Below are positions 60,089 to 64,000 of a stretch of 64,000 nt of DNA, one piece after another. The notes under the pieces were generated by a model. The model did not search any database. It saw only the letters and a program-made list of their open reading frames with translations, and had not been told where the DNA came from. The position numbers were made by a program, and so were the translations under genes. Numbering within the stretch: the stretch's first letter is position 1; every line of letters begins with the position of its first letter. Source of the DNA: Burkholderia diffusa (GTDB lineage: Bacteria > Pseudomonadota > Gammaproteobacteria > Burkholderiales > Burkholderiaceae); the NCBI RefSeq assembly GCF_001718315.1, contig NZ_CP013363.1, forward strand, positions 620,001-684,000. The letters are read 5' to 3'.

Positions 60089-60548
60089 GCTCGCCGCGTT
60101 CGTTTATCGCGAGGCACGCCTGCTCGACGAGCGGCGCTATGACGAATGGCTCGCGCTGTACGCGGACGATGCCCGCTACTGGATGCCGCTGTCGCCGGAT
60201 CAGCCCGATACCGCGCTGCACGGCGCGCTGATGGACGAGGACCGGCTGCTGCTGCGCATCCGGATCGAGCGGCTGGCGGGGCGCCGGACGTTCTCGCAGC
60301 AGCCGGCGAGTCGCGGCCACCATCTGCTCCAGCAGCCGCACGTCGATCAAATCGACCCCGGACGCGGCGCTTACGTGCTGCGCACGCCGTTTCACTACGT
60401 CGAAACGCGACGCGACGAACAGACGCTGTTCGCCGGCTGGTACACCCATGAACTCGCGGTATGCGACGACGCGTTGCGCATCCGCGTGAAGCGTGTCGAT
60501 CTCGTCAATGCCGATGCGCCGCTGGGCAGCATCCACCTGCCTGTCTGA
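60066..60548 (+). CDS. Rieske dioxygenase beta subunit
   Basis: The 160-residue protein overlaps the alpha gene by 23 nt. It has the NTF2-like beta-subunit pattern: FVYREARLLDERRYDEWLALYADDARYWMPL and a later TPFHYVETRRDEQTLFAGWYTHELAV strand set. Beta subunits are structural partners in alpha3beta3 oxygenases. An alpha-beta pair of this kind points to a benzoate/anthranilate/naphthalene-type enzyme rather than an alpha-only one. Confidence 0.92.
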   Translation: MRVFPHDELAAFVYREARLLDERRYDEWLALYADDARYWMPLSPDQPDTALHGALMDEDRLLLRIRIERLAGRRTFSQQPASRGHHLLQQPHVDQIDPGRGAYVLRTPFHYVETRRDEQTLFAGWYTHELAVCDDALRIRVKRVDLVNADAPLGSIHLPV

Positions 60549-62285
60549 ATGCATGCGGCGAGCATGTCCATTTTCGTTCCCGACCACATGAACGCTCCTG
60601 AATTCCTGCCGCATACGTTGCCGTACATCGATACGCTGTACGACTACGGCGCCTTCTTGTCCCGCACCGGCGGACATCTCGGCACGCTGCCGGCGCAGTG
60701 CGCGCGCGACGCACGGATCGCGATCGTCGGCGCGGGCGTCAGCGGCCTCGTCGCCGCCTGCGAACTGCTGCGCGCGGGTGCACGGCAGGTTGTCGTGTTC
60801 GAGGCGAACCGCGCGCGCGTGGGCGGCCGCCTGCTGTCCCAGTCGATCAATCCGGACCATCCGCACCTGCTCGCCGAAATGGGCGCGATGCGTTTCCCGC
60901 CATCACAGGCCGCGCTCTACCACTATCTCGAGCGGTTCGCCGTCGACAGTGCGTCCGTGTTTCCCGATCCGGGTGTCGTCGACACCGAGATCCACTACCA
61001 GGGCCATGCGTATCGCTGGCCCGCTGGCGATGCACCTCCCGCGCTGTTCGATCGCGTCGATCGCGGCTGGCGCGCGTTCATTCGCGAAGGCGTGCGGCTC
61101 GACGACGGCACGCAGTTGCCCGCCCCGGCCGAACTGACGGCGCTGTTGCGCGCGCATCGCTACGACGACGCGCGGCACGGCTGGCAGCAGTACATCGACC
61201 GGTTCGGCGACGAGTCCTTCTACTCGGCGATCGTCAAGATCTTCACGGGCGCGACGCCGCCTGGCGGCGCGCGCTGGCGCAAGGGCGAAGACCTGCGCCT
61301 GTTCGGCACGCTCGGCATCGGCTCGGGAGGCTTCCAGCCAGTCTATCGCGCATCGTTCCTCGAGATCCTGCGGATCGTGGTCAACGAGCTCGAAGTCGAT
61401 CAGCGGCTGATCCCGGCTGGCATCTTCACGCTAGCTCAGGGGCTGCTCGACGATGGCAGGGGCGATGCTCGGGTGCGCGACTGCATCGTCCATGCCGCCG
61501 TGCGGCACGTGGCGAAGCAGCCGGACGGCACCTTCGTGCTCACGCTCGACGACGGAGCGACGCACGTATTCGACCGCGTGATCGTCGCGACCACGACGCG
61601 CGCGATGCAGGTCGGCATGGGCATCACCGGCATCGCGAACCTGTTCGAACCGAACGTCGTTCGCGCGATCAACGAGACACACATGGTCAGCTCGTCGAAG
61701 CTGTTCGTGCTGACCCGCGACAAGTTCTGGCTCAGGCACGGGCTGCCGCACAACATTCAGACGGACACGCTGGCGCGCGGCATCTACTGTCTCGATTACG
61801 CACCGGACGACCCCGACGCACACGGCGTCGTGCTGATCAGCTACACGTGGGAAGACGATTCGCACAAGATTCTGTCGCTCACCGACAAGGTAGAGCGGTT
61901 CAAGCGTCTCGTGGCCGAGATCGGCGTCGTCTCGCCGGCGTTCGCCGCGCATCTGCGGCCGCTCGACGACGATTACGCACGCAACGTCACGAGCCACGAC
62001 TGGTTGTCGGACCGCTATGCGCTCGGGGCATTCAAGTTGAACTATCCGGGCGAGGACATCCATTCGCAGGCGCTGTTCTACCAGTTCCAGACGGCCGCCG
62101 ACCCGTCGTCGGACCGCGGCATCTACCTGGCCGGCTGCTGCTGTTCGTTCACGGGCGGCTGGATCGAGGGAGCGGTGCAGACCGCGATCAACGCGGCGAG
62201 CGCGGTGATCCGAAGTCTCGGCGGGACGCTCGCCGACGGCAATCCGCTCGACGCGATGCGCAGCCGCTATCGCTACGGCGACTGA
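60549..62285 (+). CDS. iaaM: Tryptophan 2-monooxygenase (IaaM-like flavin amine oxidase family)
   Basis: The 578-residue flavoenzyme starts right after the beta-subunit stop. It has FAD motif IAIVGAGVSGLVAACEL (residues 57-73), ARVGGRLLSQ, and LAEMGAMRFPPSQAALYHYLE. It follows the Pseudomonas savastanoi IaaM sequence closely along its length: FGTLGIGSGGFQPVYRASF, ARGIYCLDYAPDDPDAHGVV, GAFKLNYPGEDIHSQALF and GGWIEGAVQTAINAA. IaaM converts tryptophan and O2 to indole-3-acetamide and CO2. The related phenylalanine and lysine monooxygenases are less similar in remembered motifs. It is the last gene of the dioxygenase operon. Confidence 0.88.
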   Translation: MHAASMSIFVPDHMNAPEFLPHTLPYIDTLYDYGAFLSRTGGHLGTLPAQCARDARIAIVGAGVSGLVAACELLRAGARQVVVFEANRARVGGRLLSQSINPDHPHLLAEMGAMRFPPSQAALYHYLERFAVDSASVFPDPGVVDTEIHYQGHAYRWPAGDAPPALFDRVDRGWRAFIREGVRLDDGTQLPAPAELTALLRAHRYDDARHGWQQYIDRFGDESFYSAIVKIFTGATPPGGARWRKGEDLRLFGTLGIGSGGFQPVYRASFLEILRIVVNELEVDQRLIPAGIFTLAQGLLDDGRGDARVRDCIVHAAVRHVAKQPDGTFVLTLDDGATHVFDRVIVATTTRAMQVGMGITGIANLFEPNVVRAINETHMVSSSKLFVLTRDKFWLRHGLPHNIQTDTLARGIYCLDYAPDDPDAHGVVLISYTWEDDSHKILSLTDKVERFKRLVAEIGVVSPAFAAHLRPLDDDYARNVTSHDWLSDRYALGAFKLNYPGEDIHSQALFYQFQTAADPSSDRGIYLAGCCCSFTGGWIEGAVQTAINAASAVIRSLGGTLADGNPLDAMRSRYRYGD

Positions 62286-62299
62286 CGCGGCGGCCTGCG

Positions 62300-63025
62300 T
62301 TACTTGTCCAGCTCCGGGTAGTGCCGGAAGATCCCCATGTCGTTGAACGGGATGCGGCGCGGCGACTCCAGATAGCGCGCGACGGGCGGATGCCGTGCAA
62401 CGCGATCGTGCAGGCCGACGAGTCCCGCGACCTTGCGCTCCGCGCGCTTCATCGCCTTCGGGAACGCATAACGCAGCCCTTCGATCAGCTGGAACATCGA
62501 CAGGTCCGCATAGCTGAGCGCGCCGCCGGCGATGTAACCGCCTTTGTGCGGATTCTGCTCGAGCACGCGATCGAAGTAGCCGAGAAACTTCGGCAGACGG
62601 TGTGCGAGGAAATCGGCCGCGCGCTCGGCGGCCTCCGCTTTCTGATCCTCGTAGTACAGCCCGCTGCCGATCGGATGATGCGTATCGTGGATCTCGGTGA
62701 CGAAATCGGCGACGGTCAGCTGGAGTTGATGAACCCACAGCCGCCCGGCTTCGTCGTCGGGCGCGAGCCCGAGCCGTGAGCCGAGAAACAGCAGGATGTT
62801 CGCGGTCTGTCCGACGATCACGTCGCCGGCCTTCAGGAACGGCGGCGCGAACGGCACGCACTCGGTGTTCGTGCTGTCCATCAGTCGCATCATTGTCGAC
62901 ACGCCCATGCCGCGCCCCGATTCGCGCGCGACGTCGACATAGTCGGCGCCGGCCGCCTCGAGCGCGAGCCGCACATATTCGCCGCGGCCCTGGATCTCGG
63001 GCCAGTAATAAAGTTCGTATCGCAT
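62300..63025 (-). CDS. Glutathione S-transferase family protein
   Basis: The start at 63025 gives 241 residues. The N-terminal thioredoxin-like domain begins MRYELYYWPEIQGRGEYVRL, with Tyr/Ser-type active-site region near YYWPEIQGRGE, and VPFAPPFLKAGDVIVGQTANILLFL holds the glutathione cis-Pro/Ser-type site. The helical C-terminal domain follows (GGALSYADLSMFQLIEGLRY). It is convergent to the iaaM-like gene and may act on electrophiles; substrate unknown. Confidence 0.85.
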   Translation of the reverse strand: MRYELYYWPEIQGRGEYVRLALEAAGADYVDVARESGRGMGVSTMMRLMDSTNTECVPFAPPFLKAGDVIVGQTANILLFLGSRLGLAPDDEAGRLWVHQLQLTVADFVTEIHDTHHPIGSGLYYEDQKAEAAERAADFLAHRLPKFLGYFDRVLEQNPHKGGYIAGGALSYADLSMFQLIEGLRYAFPKAMKRAERKVAGLVGLHDRVARHPPVARYLESPRRIPFNDMGIFRHYPELDK

Positions 63026-63152
63026 GCCGTGCTCCTGTCCGGTCGATGCGCCGGGCCATGCGCGCATCGTGATGGCGGGGAGGGCGGTCGCGCCGCCCGT
63101 TGCGAATAGACAGTCTAGGAGATCGTGCGGGAAGCGCGGCGATTGCCGCGTG

Positions 63153-63485
63153 TCACGCGCTGCGCTCTTCGCGTTCGCCGCCTTCGGGGCCGTAGAAGAA
63201 CACCCAGGTCGAGAAGTCGTCGGAGAAGCCGACGAAACGGTGCGATGCGAATGCAGGAACGAATACCACGTCGCCCGTCGCGACGCCGCATTCGCGTCCG
63301 TCGACGACGAAGCGGGCCGTGCCGGTGGCGATCACGTAGACCTCGTCGCGCGTATGCGGCGTCTGCAGGTCCTCGCCGCGCGGCCGGTACAGCTCGACGT
63401 CGAGCGAGCCGTGGCGAAACAGCGTCGTGAACAGCGTGCCTTCTGCGTCGAGGCGGGCGAGCGATTCGTTGATGCCGAGCTTCAT
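63153..63485 (-). CDS. Small cupin-domain protein
   Basis: The 110-residue protein (start 63485, MKLGINESLARLD) is a single cupin: TPHTRDEVYVIATGTARFVVDG (motif 1) and GDVVFVPAFASHRFVGFSDD (motif 2). Histidines and Glu in both motifs suit a metal site. The fold covers isomerases, dioxygenases and binding proteins, so function is open. It is followed on the same strand by the GST gene 127 nt away. Confidence 0.85.
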   Translation of the reverse strand: MKLGINESLARLDAEGTLFTTLFRHGSLDVELYRPRGEDLQTPHTRDEVYVIATGTARFVVDGRECGVATGDVVFVPAFASHRFVGFSDDFSTWVFFYGPEGGEREERSA

Positions 63486-63611
63486 CGTCGTGGGCTCCGG
63501 GGCCGGGCCGTGAAGGGGGGGCGTGCAGCCGCACGCCGTTTTCATCGTATGCCGGAATCCGCCACGACGCGAACATCGCGAGCAAGGCGAGCCAAGTCGT
63601 CCGATGCTGCC

Positions 63612-63680
63612 GTTTGGCTGGTAATGCCGATACAGGTATTGGCACTACTAGCCAAACCACTGTTTTTAATGGGTTTTTTA
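63612..63680 (+). promoter_or_regulatory. Large leader hairpin with a possible overlapping terminator before leuC
   Basis: Arms 63612-63633 and 63636-63657 form a 22-bp stem with three non-Watson-Crick positions and a two-base loop. The right arm's end overlaps AAACC of a weak second hairpin (AAACC...GGTTT) followed by a T-run near 63675. The two folds exclude each other, as in attenuators. Whether transcription enters here is not known; the hairpin could also be a plain terminator. Confidence 0.4.
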
Positions 63681-63765
63681 GCTTCCGGCCTGCGCCGTGG
63701 CGCATTCTGCGTGGCATAATCGACCGCATCCGCAAGGCTTGTAGTCACAACGACCCCGCATACCC

Positions 63766-64000
63766 ATGGCACAGACTCTCTACGACAAACTGTGGAATAC
63801 CCACGTCGTCCACACCGAGGACGACGGCACGGCATTGCTCTACATCGACCGTCAGCTGCTGCACGAAGTCACGAGCCCGCAGGCGTTCGAAGGGCTGAAC
63901 GTCGCGCACCGCCCGGTGTGGCGCGTCAGCGCGAACCTGGCCGTGTCGGACCACAACGTCCCGACCACGGATCGCAGCCACGGCATCGCCGATCCGGTCT
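63766..64000 (+). CDS. leuC: 3-isopropylmalate dehydratase large subunit, 3' end missing
   Basis: The first 78 residues are visible: [41 protein letters not shown] and [19 protein letters not shown]. These match the start of LeuC, including the DHNVPT segment at the substrate site. It is an aconitase-family enzyme of leucine biosynthesis; the iron-sulfur cysteines lie beyond the edge. Confidence 0.96.
   Translation, partial: MAQTLYDKLWNTHVVHTEDDGTALLYIDRQLLHEVTSPQAFEGLNVAHRPVWRVSANLAVSDHNVPTTDRSHGIADPV

Noticed and set aside
48100..63765. Genomic island with integrase or insertion sequences between gltA and leuC
   Set aside because: The genes look accessory, but no integrase, transposase, terminal repeat or tRNA junction is visible, and codon use is like the rest.

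Overview
The window looks like the second chromosome of a Burkholderia cepacia complex species. The evidence is very high GC with strong third-position bias, a lipase/foldase pair whose mature lipase matches the classic B. cepacia lipase nearly residue for residue, and primary metabolism (rpoD, acnA, mdh, sdhCDAB, gltA, leuC) arranged as on that replicon. The genus call is inference from recognised protein sequences; no database search was possible. Both edges cut genes: rpoD lacks its 5' end and leuC its 3' end.

Layout. 0-2 kb: rpoD, its terminator and a CAU-anticodon tRNA. 2-9 kb: a phospholipase D-family lipoprotein, a secreted sedolisin (S53) protease and a large MscS-type channel. 9-18 kb: an LLM oxidoreductase, a 1.2 kb gene-poor stretch with a possible small RNA, a sirtuin translationally coupled to a DUF938 methyltransferase, gnd, small envelope proteins, an NlpD-like lipoprotein and cytochrome b561. 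18-23 kb: DUF2946 protein plus an OprC-like copper TonB receptor, then lipA-lif. 23-29 kb: a MocR regulator divergent from a polyamine-type ABC importer. 29-34.6 kb: an MFS exporter, a second sedolisin, and an overlapping arsR-SRPBCC-DUF1801 operon.

34.6-48.1 kb is a TCA-cycle supercluster. A minus-strand series (mdh, CitE-like lyase, MliC-like protein, prpD, acnA) faces a plus-strand series (gntR regulator, sdhCDAB, sdhE, gltA). A perfect 16-bp palindrome in the mdh/gntR gap is the obvious operator candidate.

48.1-63.7 kb, between gltA and leuC, looks like accessory metabolism. One module has a DUF1479 oxygenase-like protein, a dimethylarginine dimethylaminohydrolase, an Lrp-type regulator and a LysP-like permease, with phased repeats in two of its promoters. 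A second has an IaaH-like amidase, LysR, an MFS transporter, an NTF2-like protein, a Rieske dioxygenase alpha/beta pair and a very clear tryptophan 2-monooxygenase (IaaM) homologue. Both enzymes of the indole-3-acetamide auxin route thus sit beside a Rieske oxygenase that has no reductase or ferredoxin gene nearby. This is the most interesting system in the window.

No CRISPR array, insertion sequence, integrase or rRNA was seen.
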